64,000 nt of DNA from Nosema muscidifuracis (Eukaryota; Microsporidia; Nosematidae): positions 372,001 to 436,000 of the forward strand of contig JAIOKI010000013.1 of the NCBI GenBank assembly GCA_028335825.1, in the 5' to 3' direction. Positions 30,014 through 41,109 of this stretch are shown one piece after another. The notes beneath the pieces are model-generated. The model saw nothing but the letters and a program-made list of their open reading frames with translations, made no database searches and was not told where the DNA came from. Position numbers and translations under genes: made by a program. Every line of letters starts with the position of its first letter. Position 1 is the first letter of the stretch.

Positions 30014-31006
30014 TCAGATAGAACAGTATATTGAAATCAATAATATAGACAATGTCATAACAATAGCAGGAACAACAATTTTAACATTTTTATTATCTTT
30101 AGAACCCAAGAAAAAAAGAATAAATATTAATATTGTAGAAATCATAGATAAAGATATCATAGAAAAAGACATCTCTTTTTGAGATGTTGTTGGTTCTATC
30201 ATGTTAAATTCTGAATCTATTGATTTTAATTCTTCTAAAATGTAAGGTACATTCGGAATAGCTACATTTTCTAAATCACGTTTTCTGATAAAATGATTTT
30301 CTTTATTAGATTCATCTTGGGTAAAATCAATATAATATTCTTTCATACAATTTCTTTTATCTTCAGTGTTGATTTCTACTAATTGATTTATATCTTTATT
30401 CGATGTTGAATTAGCTGCTATTTTGTCTGAAATAAGTTTTTTATTTAGAATAAATTCGAAGTGTTCCATCTGAGATACATATTCAACATTTGGACAATAT
30501 CTTCGTGGAAAATCTTTCAAATGAAAATTTATACAGGCTGGTTTATTTACACAATTATCTCTTAAATCATAAATATTACATAACAACTTATCATAATTTT
30601 TTCCTGAATAACAAAGATCAGAAATACCTCTTTTTACATTTTCTATTGTTTTCAATAAATGATTATGAGAATCAGATGATATTAATTGACCATCTTCGAC
30701 TCTCTTTTTCAGAAAATCACAATCTTTAAAAGAAGAATCATACCATAAATTATTCAAGTCAAAGCTATAACACCTATGATCGAGTTGAACACCAAAAAAA
30801 GATTCATTTAAACATTCTCGATCACAGTCACACATTTTACGAGTAAGATGTACCAAGCATTTTGGTACTTTCTTTAATAAAAAACTTGTTGCATCATTTG
30901 TATAAACATCCGTAGATTCGATTGTATTGCATTTTTCAGTTGCTTTTTTTAGCTCTTCATCACGCCATTTTTCGAATTCTTTTAATTTTTTATTTTGATA
31001 ATCCAT
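30014..31006 (-). CDS. Cysteine-rich two-TM family protein, copy B
   Basis: The 330-residue paralogue of the preceding gene shares its plan along the whole length: a charged N-terminus with FEKWRDEELKKATEKC (copy A: FKLWRDLHLSQSAEIC), PKCLVHLTRKMCDCDREC, DLNNLWYDSSFKDCDFLKKRVEDGQLIS, CNIYDLRDNCVNKPACIN, PRRYCP, an Asn/Glu-rich variable stretch, a K-R-D segment, and the two-helix C-terminal anchor (FSMISLSMISTILIFILFFLG; VPAIVMTLSILLISIYC). The middle Ser/Asn region (about residues 200-260) diverges most. No CCC run precedes this ATG, unlike copy A. Function unknown. Confidence 0.85.
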   Translation of the reverse strand: MDYQNKKLKEFEKWRDEELKKATEKCNTIESTDVYTNDATSFLLKKVPKCLVHLTRKMCDCDRECLNESFFGVQLDHRCYSFDLNNLWYDSSFKDCDFLKKRVEDGQLISSDSHNHLLKTIENVKRGISDLCYSGKNYDKLLCNIYDLRDNCVNKPACINFHLKDFPRRYCPNVEYVSQMEHFEFILNKKLISDKIAANSTSNKDINQLVEINTEDKRNCMKEYYIDFTQDESNKENHFIRKRDLENVAIPNVPYILEELKSIDSEFNMIEPTTSQKEMSFSMISLSMISTILIFILFFLGSKDNKNVKIVVPAIVMTLSILLISIYCSI

Positions 31007-34000
31007 ATTTAAATTAGAAATTTTATTTTATATTTCTAATAATAAATAATTTAATTAATCAATTCATTTATAAAAATAATTGAAATATTCGTTTTATCAA
31101 TGAATTAATTTTTCAAAAAATAATTTAATTATGTTAACGTTGTATTCTTTTAACAATTTTCAAATTCAATATTATTTTTATTTGAAGTTGTTATATTAGT
31201 GGACTTAAAATTTTTATTAGAAAAAGTTATTTCATTTTTTAGAATATTGCTTTTTAAATATTTATATACTAGTGACTTAAATAAAAATAAATTCTAAAAT
31301 CAATTAATATTAGATCAACACATTATTTATCATTTTTCTTATTAAAATTAAAAAATAATTAAGAAAGGTTCATAACTTTTTTAATATATCAATTAAATAT
31401 AAAAATTTGTTCTTACATTAGTGAAATGCTATTAAACGAGTAATATTTATTAAAATTAATTAAATGTAGGAATATTTAAATAATTTAATATAAAATTTCT
31501 AATATAACAGTGTAATTAAATAAAAAATGCTAATTTTTTATAAAATAACTCATTTCATAGAGTTTAGTTCTAGTAAATAATTAGATCTACTTTTTTAATG
31601 TCTATATATTATAACTATAACTATAAGTAAAAAAATCATTCAATACAGTAAGATTACCAATCTTCAATAATTTTTTTAGTGTTTACATTGAGCAAAATCA
31701 TGCCATATGAATAAACTAAAAAAAAACACCAGTAGATCAAAAGTCACTTATAATGATGAGATAAACCATAAAATTCATCATCTTACTTAAATAGATACAG
31801 TCCTCTACAGATGAGTTTATGGTGAAAATTTACCAAACATTTAAATAGATATCAACCGAGTTAATTAATTACGTTTATATTGCGATATATTAAGGTTTAA
31901 ATATTTGAGTACTCTTCTCTAATAAAAAAATATAATTTAAAAACTAACAATAGTGAAATACTATAAAAATTAAAGATTTATTAAATAAGTAGAATATTTT
32001 TAAACCTTGCCTTAGTTAACAGAAATATATTGACAATATTTTAACGAAGTTTGAAGAATATTTATAAAGCAAAAATAGAAAAAAAATTAAATACTAGAAA
32101 AGTAAATTAATTTTTGAAAATAATGGTCAAATATTTTTTTATAGTTTATTTAATGAATGTTGCAAATATTTTAAAATAATTATAAGGAATTAATAAAAAA
32201 AACACAAACCTTTAAATTAATTTAATTTTTAAGGTAATGAAAAGAAAAAAGATATTGATAGATAATTATTAGAATAAAAAATAGAAAAATGATAGCATTT
32301 TCTTAACAAAAGAATAGCTTAATATGAAAGAAAAATATTTAGTAGCACAAAAGTGAATTTAAATTATATAAATGAAAACCAACTAAAAAATCCGGAATCT
32401 TGAAAAAATTAAATAATGTATGTACATTACAAATTTAAGATGACAAATTAAATAGTCTTTTTATAGAATAAAAAAATAATCTCCTACCTTTCATGTTTAA
32501 AAGTAAAATTATATTTTGTTAATTAAATTTAACTTTAAGTCAGAAAATCTTTTTAATTAGAGAATAAAATTTAACTAAAATTGTTAACAAAAGCTTAATA
32601 TACATAATATAAAAATCATAAAGTTTATGGTAAGATATTCATAAATTTATACAAGAAATGTATTACAAACATATTTCGAATTATTTAGTAAACAAAAGTT
32701 TTTTTGTGAAATAATATGGTTACATTTAAAAAATAAAGGACATAAGAACAAGTATAAACATATATCATAATTAATAAGGTAAATTGTCATAAAATGATCA
32801 CATTCTAAAAAATGTCTAAAATCGTATGATTTTGTGAAATATTTTTACTTAGTTTCATATAATAGAAATACTAAGTAGATAGAAAAATATATATTAAGCT
32901 TTACTGTGTGAATAATAAGAAATTAATTGATAAAAAATTAAACAGATGATTTTTATAAAAACTATTGTAATTTTTAGTATTTGTTTTCTGTTTAGACACA
33001 GTAAATAAGTTAAAAAGTAAAAAAAAAATAAGATGTACAAATAAATCAATTACTATTCATCAATTATATATAAATTAGAATTATGTAAGAATATGACAAA
33101 TGATATCAAAAGATTTTAAGCTTAACACCTAAAAGTTTTCTAAGAATTTATTCTTTTGTTAAGATAATTTGGAATTATTAGATAGAAAAGAAAGAAATAT
33201 AAACTGAGAATTATATAGGTTATGCAATATAAAAAACAAAACTTGAAATATTATGACCATATTTCAGGTAAAATATGTAAAATACAAATTTAAACTTTGA
33301 GAATATGTAAAAGGGTTAATTAACACTTAATATTAGTGTCTAATTACTATGTAGAGTTCTATAGAAGGATTAAACTAATAAAAAAAAATGTATTATATAT
33401 TAAATTAGAGAAAGACTATTGCCTTAAAATAAATTAGGCTAATTGATATAGAACAAATATTATGCTATCAATGAAATAATAAGAGATATTTAAAAATATT
33501 TCTTAAACCTCTAATATAAAATTTATTCATTTCTTTTTTCTATGATATAATATTATCATTTAAAAAATAGTAATTTTATTGCTATTGTTAAAGTAAATAA
33601 AATCTAAACAAAGATAAATTTTGAAGGTCTTCTAAAATCAAAGTTATTTTTTATCCAATTTGAAAATACTTAAAAAGAATGATATAAAAATATCAAATAC
33701 TATTTTTTTTTGATAATGAATTTTTTTATCTAAAAAATATTAAACATCTCATTATATATGACATATCAATAAATGGATAATTCTCATTTAATTAAGAAAT
33801 TATATATTTTATTTCAAGAAGAAAAAATTTAACAATAAATACTTTTTCAGTATTTCTAAATTTAATATAGCTATACGCAATCTTACTGATATAAAATAAA
33901 CATTTTAATTATATATTCAAGTATGAGTTCATTATTTTTTAATTTAACGAACATAATTATTAAAAAATTTATAGTTTACCTTATCAATTAATATAAAATT

Positions 34001-34621
34001 TAGATTAAAAATCATATCTTATTTCTTGTAGATAATTTTTTATTCAAGAACTTTAAATATTATTAAGTAAAAAAATTATCTACAAGAAATAATGCACTTA
34101 ACATTTTAATAAAATTTGAAAGAAAAATCTTTTGTAAACTTTAAAATTTAAATAAATTTAAATTAATTTTATTTCGTATATTTAACGTAATTTCTAATAT
34201 AATGAATCAATATTAAAAAAACAGGATTTTTATTTTATTTTTCATTAAACAAAACTTTGATTTATTAAATTCTTAATTTTGTATAAAAATAATTAAAAAA
34301 ATTTAATATCAAATTAAATTTTTTAAAAAACAAACAAAATTTGTTAAAGGATAAATTAACAATAAAAACAAATACCAAAAATAATTTTTTTTTTCATTGT
34401 AAACTAAAGATCAATATCAAAATTATAAAGATCTATATATAATCTAATCTTATGATTTTTTTTACTTTTAAATCAGTAAGTTACGTAACAAATATAAAGT
34501 TTTTATACCATTTTTTATTTAAATACTTTTTTGTTAAAATAAATTTATTTGTAAACATAATAAATTAATTTAATTATGTTTGTTTTCGTCATATCTTAAA
34601 ATAATAATTTTAACTACCCTA
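31007..34621. other. Long gene-free AT-rich region
   Basis: 3.6 kb without a supportable gene. The only clear structure is the 23-bp inverted repeat at 34019-34092. CCC at 34617-34619 belongs to the following gene. Confidence 0.5.
34019..34092. repeat. Perfect 23-bp inverted repeat with 28-base loop
   Basis: Left arm 34019-34041 and right arm 34070-34092 are exact reverse complements (core TTTCTTGTAGATAATTTTTT against its complement). Pairing stops at both ends. It lies about 530 bases upstream of the secreted repeat-protein gene. It could be an RNA hairpin, a cruciform site or the remnant of a small foldback element. Confidence 0.9.
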
Positions 34622-37558
34622 ATGAATTTAATGTATTTTAATATCGTATTATTGTTACTAGGATGTATAAAATCAACAAAAGATTACAGCTATAATCAAG
34701 AGAATGTTTATCGAAGTACTGAAACTCGAACATTCAATTTATCAGATGGCGATCCTGATATTAATATTCATGATGATTTAAAAGAGGCAGAAGATATACT
34801 TAAGGATTTGATAAAAAATAATGTAAAAGAATTTGATAATTTAAATGGATCTGAAAAAGAAAAAGAGTTTAATAGAGAAACCGAGTACAAAATTGATCTT
34901 AGTTATACACTTTTAGGATCAAAGGCTGCTGAAACATCTACTATTTCTGAGTATAAAGAATTGGATATTGAAAAAATACAGGAATCTACTTCTACAAAAG
35001 AATCAACAAGTAAAAACATACATTCTACAGATCTAAACAAAGAATTAATTATGTCTGAATCAAATCAATCAAATGGTTTAAATCAAAAAAATAGTGTATC
35101 TAATCAAACTAAAATTATACCAAAAGTAATTGACATAAAATCTAGTGATCATTATAATGAATTCAATTGTACTAATTTTGTAGTAATTAAAGATTCAGAA
35201 GAAAATTCGAGCACAACAAATGATCATTATGAATATGAAGTAAAATCATCTAAAAATACTAGTAAAATTGTCAATGATGAAATAACTAGCAGTATAACAA
35301 AAGAAACTGTTGAAGTATCGGAAAATACTAGTAAAATTGTCAATGATGAAATAACTAGCAGTATTACAAAAGACAGTGTTAAAGTATCGGAAAATTTTGA
35401 AAGTACTTATGATAATGAAATAACTAGCAGTATTAAAAAAGATACTGTTAAAGTATCGGAAAATACTAGTAAAATTGTCAATGATGAAATAACTAGCAGT
35501 ATAACAAAAGAAACTGTTAAAGTATCGGAAAATACTAGTAAAATTGTCAATGATGAAATAAATACTAAAATTAAAAAAGACAGTGTTAAAGTATCGGAAA
35601 ATTTTGAAAGTACTTATGATAATGAAATAACTAGCAGTATTACAAGAGAAACTGTTAAACTATCGGAAAATATTGAGAAAGGTGTCAATGATGAAATAAC
35701 TACTAGTATTACAAGAGACACTGTTCAAGTGATTGGAAATTTTGACAATACTTCTGGCAATGAAATAATTACTAATATTGCTAAAAGAAACCTAAAAATA
35801 TCAAATAGCCTTGAAGATAAAAATCAATTTATAAAAGAAGCTCCTTTTTTTACACTAATAGAAAAAACTAAAAATGCAAATATTGAGAAACAGCAGCAAA
35901 ATAAAAAATTTGTAATGCCACAAAATGAAGGTATCGTTACTTTTTCAGAAGATGAAAAAGTAGTAGCATTTTCACCCATCAGTGATATAACAATAGATGA
36001 AAGATTTTTATCAAGCAATAATAACACACCATCTGAAGATATGTTTAGGTCTTCAACTTTATCTGACGTTAATGATCAAGATTTAATGTTGCTTAAATCA
36101 AAGGATACTTCAAAATATTATAAACTAGCACATGGAATAAGTCCTTTTAGTACAGATTCAAGTGTATATGAAAATAATTACTATTTAAATGCAGTAAAAT
36201 CTAATTTTGTTGGAAAAAATTCTAAACAGGACGTGATAAAAAAATATGAGGTTACTAATAACATATTGGAATGTGTAAATGATAAACCAGTTCCAAAAGA
36301 AATAGATAAATGTAGAGAATCACATGATATCAATACAATATCAAAATTATCTGATTCTTCATCAATTCAAGAAAAATTACCTTTTGTAAAAACACAATCG
36401 TGTGTTATTTTTCCGAGCTTTGATAAATCTGAGAATGATATAAAAAATAATAATTCATTTTCACATCAAACTAGAGCAAATTCTGCATTTACATTGTACG
36501 ATAAAATCAATCAATATAATATTTGTAAAAACGATTTGACTTCAGAAATAAATATTGTGCAAGATCAAAAAGAAGAAAACAAAAATGATATGTTTACTAA
36601 TCCTGATAATCAATATACATCCGAAACATCCAATAAAGCTGTTTTTGAAGAAAATACTGATATTTCATCCAAAAGTTCTTCTGAAAGACAAATTGACATT
36701 ACTACCATAGAAAGTCAAAGTTCTTATTCGGAAAGAAATTTGACAAATGAAGATATTCATACAGATCCTTCTGAATCATCCAAAACATCAAGCATTCAGT
36801 ATTTTAGTTCAAATAAACGACTAAATGATTCTAAAAAAATAGAATGTCATGAAAAATCTAATAATATCAATTCAAGACAAAGAAGATCTAATCTACAAGA
36901 TAATGTAGATGTAATCACATTAGAAGGTCATGAAAAATTTAATGATATCAATCCGATACAAAGAAAATGCAATCTTAAAGATAACGTATATGTAATCACA
37001 ACAGAAGGTCATGAAAAATCTAATTATATCAATCCGATACAAAGAAAATGCAATCTTAAAGATAACGTATATGTAATCACAATAGCAGAAGAGTATGAAA
37101 TTAAGGATAAAAACAAAGGACACACTTATCAAAATGATGATATCGAAGTAAATCTTAGTGATGTGCAACATTTAACAAATAATAAAATATACAAAAAGAG
37201 TAATTCAGGTAGTTCAATTTATCCACCTTCTACTGACGATGATATCAATTTTACTGATATTAAATCAGAATCAGGAGATTCAGCATATGAAAATTCATTA
37301 TGCAAAGAAAATATACTCGAAGAATTAGAGAATCAACAAACTCATAAGAAAGAAATTATAGAAGACCATGATCCAGGAAATATTGAGACTATAAAAAACC
37401 ACGCCAAAGAACTTGATCAAAGTGATGAAAAGACAGAAAATTTTACAGATACGAGTGTTTCAAATATATTTTATCATGATAAAATTAATGATAAAAAATC
37501 TTCCATGGTGACTCTTACTTTATATTCTGTTAAGAAGATTTCGAAATATTCAATGTAG
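34622..37558 (+). CDS. Large secreted Ser/Thr/Asn-rich protein with two repeat arrays
   Basis: The 978-residue protein is unrecognised. The frame opens further upstream at a TTG, but I start at the ATG at 34622: CCC at 34617-34619 precedes it, and the product then has a clean signal peptide (MNLMYFNIVLLLLGCIKS). The mature chain is hydrophilic, Ser/Asn/Lys/Glu-rich and probably disordered. Residues 211-394 are eight tandem 23-residue repeats (consensus ENTSKIVNDEITSSITKETV plus KVS). Residues 741-821 are three 27-residue repeats (EGHEKSNDINPIQRKCNLKD plus NVYVITT). No transmembrane helix or GPI-like tail is evident. A secreted surface, polar-tube or host-directed protein is inferred. A copy-number-variable gene would be expected. 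Confidence 0.85.
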   Translation: MNLMYFNIVLLLLGCIKSTKDYSYNQENVYRSTETRTFNLSDGDPDINIHDDLKEAEDILKDLIKNNVKEFDNLNGSEKEKEFNRETEYKIDLSYTLLGSKAAETSTISEYKELDIEKIQESTSTKESTSKNIHSTDLNKELIMSESNQSNGLNQKNSVSNQTKIIPKVIDIKSSDHYNEFNCTNFVVIKDSEENSSTTNDHYEYEVKSSKNTSKIVNDEITSSITKETVEVSENTSKIVNDEITSSITKDSVKVSENFESTYDNEITSSIKKDTVKVSENTSKIVNDEITSSITKETVKVSENTSKIVNDEINTKIKKDSVKVSENFESTYDNEITSSITRETVKLSENIEKGVNDEITTSITRDTVQVIGNFDNTSGNEIITNIAKRNLKISNSLEDKNQFIKEAPFFTLIEKTKNANIEKQQQNKKFVMPQNEGIVTFSEDEKVVAFSPISDITIDERFLSSNNNTPSEDMFRSSTLSDVNDQDLMLLKSKDTSKYYKLAHGISPFSTDSSVYENNYYLNAVKSNFVGKNSKQDVIKKYEVTNNILECVNDKPVPKEIDKCRESHDINTISKLSDSSSIQEKLPFVKTQSCVIFPSFDKSENDIKNNNSFSHQTRANSAFTLYDKINQYNICKNDLTSEINIVQDQKEENKNDMFTNPDNQYTSETSNKAVFEENTDISSKSSSERQIDITTIESQSSYSERNLTNEDIHTDPSESSKTSSIQYFSSNKRLNDSKKIECHEKSNNINSRQRRSNLQDNVDVITLEGHEKFNDINPIQRKCNLKDNVYVITTEGHEKSNYINPIQRKCNLKDNVYVITIAEEYEIKDKNKGHTYQNDDIEVNLSDVQHLTNNKIYKKSNSGSSIYPPSTDDDINFTDIKSESGDSAYENSLCKENILEELENQQTHKKEIIEDHDPGNIETIKNHAKELDQSDEKTENFTDTSVSNIFYHDKINDKKSSMVTLTLYSVKKISKYSM
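35252..35803 (+). repeat. Coding tandem array, 69-bp unit, eight copies
   Basis: Eight in-frame 69-bp units encode 23-residue repeats. Two subtypes alternate: a TSKIVNDEIT type and a FESTYDNEIT type. Units 1, 2, 4 and 5 are near-identical at DNA level, and the last two are most diverged, as expected at the edge of an array homogenised by unequal exchange. Confidence 0.93.
36842..37084 (+). repeat. Coding tandem array, 81-bp unit, three copies
   Basis: Three in-frame 81-bp units encode 27-residue repeats. Units 2 and 3 are almost identical, including a Cys in RKCNLKD, while unit 1 is diverged. The array lies in the C-terminal third of the secreted protein. Confidence 0.92.
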
Positions 37559-38857
37559 AAATAAATTTGTAAATAGTTGTATTTGTGTATATTTTTTAAC
37601 AAATCAAAAAATTTATACTTTAATATAAAGTAAATAATTTAATTTAAAAATTTCTCTGATCAGTTGTATATATTTTTATAAATCATTACAGTTTTTATTA
37701 TATTTAAAGTGACAAAATGATTAGATAGCAGGTCACACTTATTATTTTCCATCTTTGACCTTACTTTGGTTGTCAAAAAAATTTATTCCAATTTATATAT
37801 TTAACAACTTCTTTTAAACATTTCTTATTTATTTATATCTTATAAAAATGTTAGAGGTTAAAAATATTTTATGATCAGTTACCTCGTATTTAATTTTTTT
37901 TAACTCTAATTTACTTGATAATTAAGTAAATATAACAGATATGAAGATAAAAATAGAATTTATAATATCTGTGTTAACATAAACAATTTCATAATTTACT
38001 CAAAGTCAAATTTAATCAATATGAAACAACAATTATATTTCTCATTTGATTATTTTTGTATTACGATATTTAAATATATTTTTCTTAACAATTATTTTTA
38101 AGCATTTCTAAAACATAATTAGCTGATGCTATTTATGAGCAGATAGGGGAAATTAAACAAATTTAGTTATAATAAATTTATGCAAGGGAAAATCGAGCAA
38201 TTATGTATCAGTTCTTTAGAGTTTTATTTCAGATCAAGTCTCATCCCTGAACATTATGTTAAATAAAGAGATAAAACAATTACAAAGTAAAAATCTATAA
38301 TCATCCGTATGCACATTACTGAAAGTTTTTTAGCTCTGTTTCTTTATTAGATATTTAATTTAATATGACTTATATCGGTTAAAATGTTTATTCTCGTGAT
38401 ATTTTTCAGACAATGAGTTGAATTTATTATAAAAATATAGCAATATATGAGTCAAGATACTTGTATTTATATCATTAATGAAATTTAAACAATAATATAA
38501 TTAAAATTGAGGCACAATAAGAATTTCTCAATATTACATCTACATGTCGTTACAACTATAATCTGCTTCAAATTAAATTGTATTAATGTGAATTAAACAA
38601 AAGGAAAATGAATCTTTCTCTAGATTTAAATGCTAGAGAAATATGTTTTAATAAATAAATACTTATTCAATCATTTATTAAAAATCAGATTACATTAATT
38701 AATTTTTTATATAGCTTTTAAATTAAAATCACTATTTCTGAATTCAAATTCAAATGAAAATAAATATTCTGTCATTTTATAATATTACATAGAGAGAAAT
38801 ATAATGACAAATAAAGTTAGTTATTATAAAATAAAAATGTATTTTAAAGATTAAGTT
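37559..38857. other. Gene-free region holding dispersed repeat copy 1
   Basis: Holds the dispersed repeat described at 38156-38690. No gene seen. Confidence 0.5.
38156..38690 (+). repeat. Dispersed repeat, copy 1 (segment order A-B)
   Basis: Segment A (38156-38265: AAGGGAAAATCGAGCA, then ATCAGTTCTTTAGAGTTTT) and segment B (about 38300-38690: GCTCTGTTTCTTTATTA, then AATAAGAATTTCTCAATATTA) both recur diverged near 48.1-48.9 kb in the same orientation but opposite order. No coding frame is apparent. It may be non-coding debris of a mobile element, but I cannot name a family. Confidence 0.7.
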
Positions 38858-39454
38858 TTAATCGTAATTTCCGAAAATAAAATTGATGAATAATCTAACA
38901 ATTACAACAATTATAACATAGATGCAAACTTCTTTACAGATACTCCCGAAAGTTCTTTGTTCATTTTCTTGACTTTTATTTTCTATAATAGAGACATAGA
39001 AAGAGTAAATTTCCATGAATGAACCAGTCTTTATTCTAATTCCTCTAATATCATTTGAAATTAGGACATTTCTTTTATTAATTTTATCAAATACTCTAAT
39101 TATATATTCTCTACTGATATTTAACAAGTTCGTATCTACCTTCAATAAGAAAAAATTTCTTTTTAAATCTTCAGCAAAGCTTTTTTGATACTTATCCTTA
39201 TTAGGATCTGAGTCTGGTAAAGATTTTATAAAATTTTCATATAGATTCTCATCTTGTTCTTCCAAAGAGATACTCTGGGCAACTGGATTGCATTCTTCAT
39301 ATCCATTCTTTGAATCCACTAATTGAGCATTTTCATATAAAAAAGGTATATTATCATGGCAAACTACTAGTATTTGTGTGTTCATATCTTTTTTGTAACT
39401 GTATATGGTCAATTTATATGTTCCTCTTGGTTGTGATAAAACTAAATTTGACAT
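38858..39454 (-). CDS. Hypothetical tail-anchored membrane protein
   Basis: The 198-residue protein lacks a signal peptide. It starts MSNLVLSQPRGTYKLTIYSYKK and ends with one strong hydrophobic helix (VCIYVIIVVIVRLFINFIF) followed by only four residues, GNYD: the topology of a tail-anchored protein with a cytosolic domain. The middle has an acidic segment (LEEQDENLYENFIKSLPDSD) and strand-like stretches (NFFLLKVDTNLLNISREYIIRVF). I recognise no family. Only CC precedes the ATG. It stands alone among non-coding sequence. Confidence 0.7.
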   Translation of the reverse strand: MSNLVLSQPRGTYKLTIYSYKKDMNTQILVVCHDNIPFLYENAQLVDSKNGYEECNPVAQSISLEEQDENLYENFIKSLPDSDPNKDKYQKSFAEDLKRNFFLLKVDTNLLNISREYIIRVFDKINKRNVLISNDIRGIRIKTGSFMEIYSFYVSIIENKSQENEQRTFGSICKEVCIYVIIVVIVRLFINFIFGNYD

Positions 39455-41109
39455 AAGGTCAGTATAATAATTTTTTTATGTTTTCAAGGAGATCATAGAT
39501 GTAATTAAAAATCTATAATTTATATGATATATCTGTTTAATTTAATTAGTTACTTGATATTTCTTAAATTTAACCAAATAAATTATTGACATTTCAAATA
39601 TGTCAAATTTAAGGAGAAATATTGACATTCTAATAACTCAAAATTTTACTAAGCTAAAAATTATTATATTAAATAAATAAAATATTCTACAACTATTGTA
39701 TTTTCTTATATATTTGCTGAAGTATGATGCTTCTTATGTTTTAGAAAATGGTGTCATATCTAGTATTTTTATAAATAACTGATTCTTTTTTTCATCTAAA
39801 AAAGTTAATTCTTTTAATTCATAAAAATAAATGTCAGTTTATTCTGATAATATTAACTCTACCAGATCAATCAAAATATTAAATATTTCTTTAAAATGAT
39901 TACGTTATTTTTTATTTTTTTAGTCAGAAATATATAATTTTTTTCTCACAAGTAAGACTCTTGTGGTATGCTAGTATGTGTCTGAAATTTTTAAATGAAA
40001 GAGCTTTTATTATATTTATAATAAATTATTCATATATATAAAAAAAGTTGTAAATTCAGAATTTATTGCTTTTTTCGCCTTAGTAAATGTATATTCCTTT
40101 TCTGAGAATAGAAAAGCTTCAGCTAAGATGAACAATAAACCAATAATGAAACCTAAAAATATACAAGTTTATAGCTTTCTGACTATATTGTATAATAATG
40201 ATCTATAGCTATAAAACTAAGCTATTTGAGAAAGATTAAAATTTCCAAGATACAAAAGAAAACTGATGTCTTTATTTATCATAATCAGGGGTAACAATTA
40301 TATAATAATAAAAACAACTAAAAAAGAGTTAAATAAATTTTAAATACAAGTTCTTAATGATAAGTCTCAAAAAATAGTGACTTAACATATTCCATTTTTA
40401 ACTTTAAAGTTTAATTAGTCTGATAGAGTTAAAAAGTGAAAAAACACTCAAGTATTATCTCACAAATCTTCCAATGAGAAGAGGAAAATTACATGAATAA
40501 ATTTATTTAATTTGATAGACTTAGTATTTTACAATATTGGATTTTATCTTCTTAATTTAACATTATTTAATGTATTACAAACTTAATAGGATACATATTT
40601 ATTTTCTTGAAGCAGTTACATTGACTATTATTGTTTCTAATTAAATATAAAACTAAATAGATGTACGTATTTATCTTTTCAAAATTGGTTCTATATATAT
40701 TAATTAGAATCATGTAACTTTTAATTTAATAAAATATTTGAAAAAACGAGGGTTAATAAATTCATTTCATTCTTAGCTATATTTATATTCAGCTTAGCAG
40801 AAAACTTCATGTGATTAGAATCCTTATATTCAACTAATAACAAAAGATTTCTAATCTTTACATTAATCTTTTTTGATAAGATTTTACTTTCATAACCACA
40901 AAATGAAAAAATTTGCTATTATTTCAATATTTTCAAGAAATATTAATTGATTAGATTTATTATTCTAAAAACTTGTTATCTTAGTAATAAATATTAGTGT
41001 TTAACATAATTGAGGTTCAATAATATAACATTCCTCTTTAGACGTGTAATTTCAATCAACAAATAAATTCTCATAATTTATTCCCTTTAAATCATAATGT
41101 CTTTTCTTA
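39455..41109. other. Gene-free AT-rich region
   Basis: No supportable gene. The right end grades into the retroelement fossil. Confidence 0.45.
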
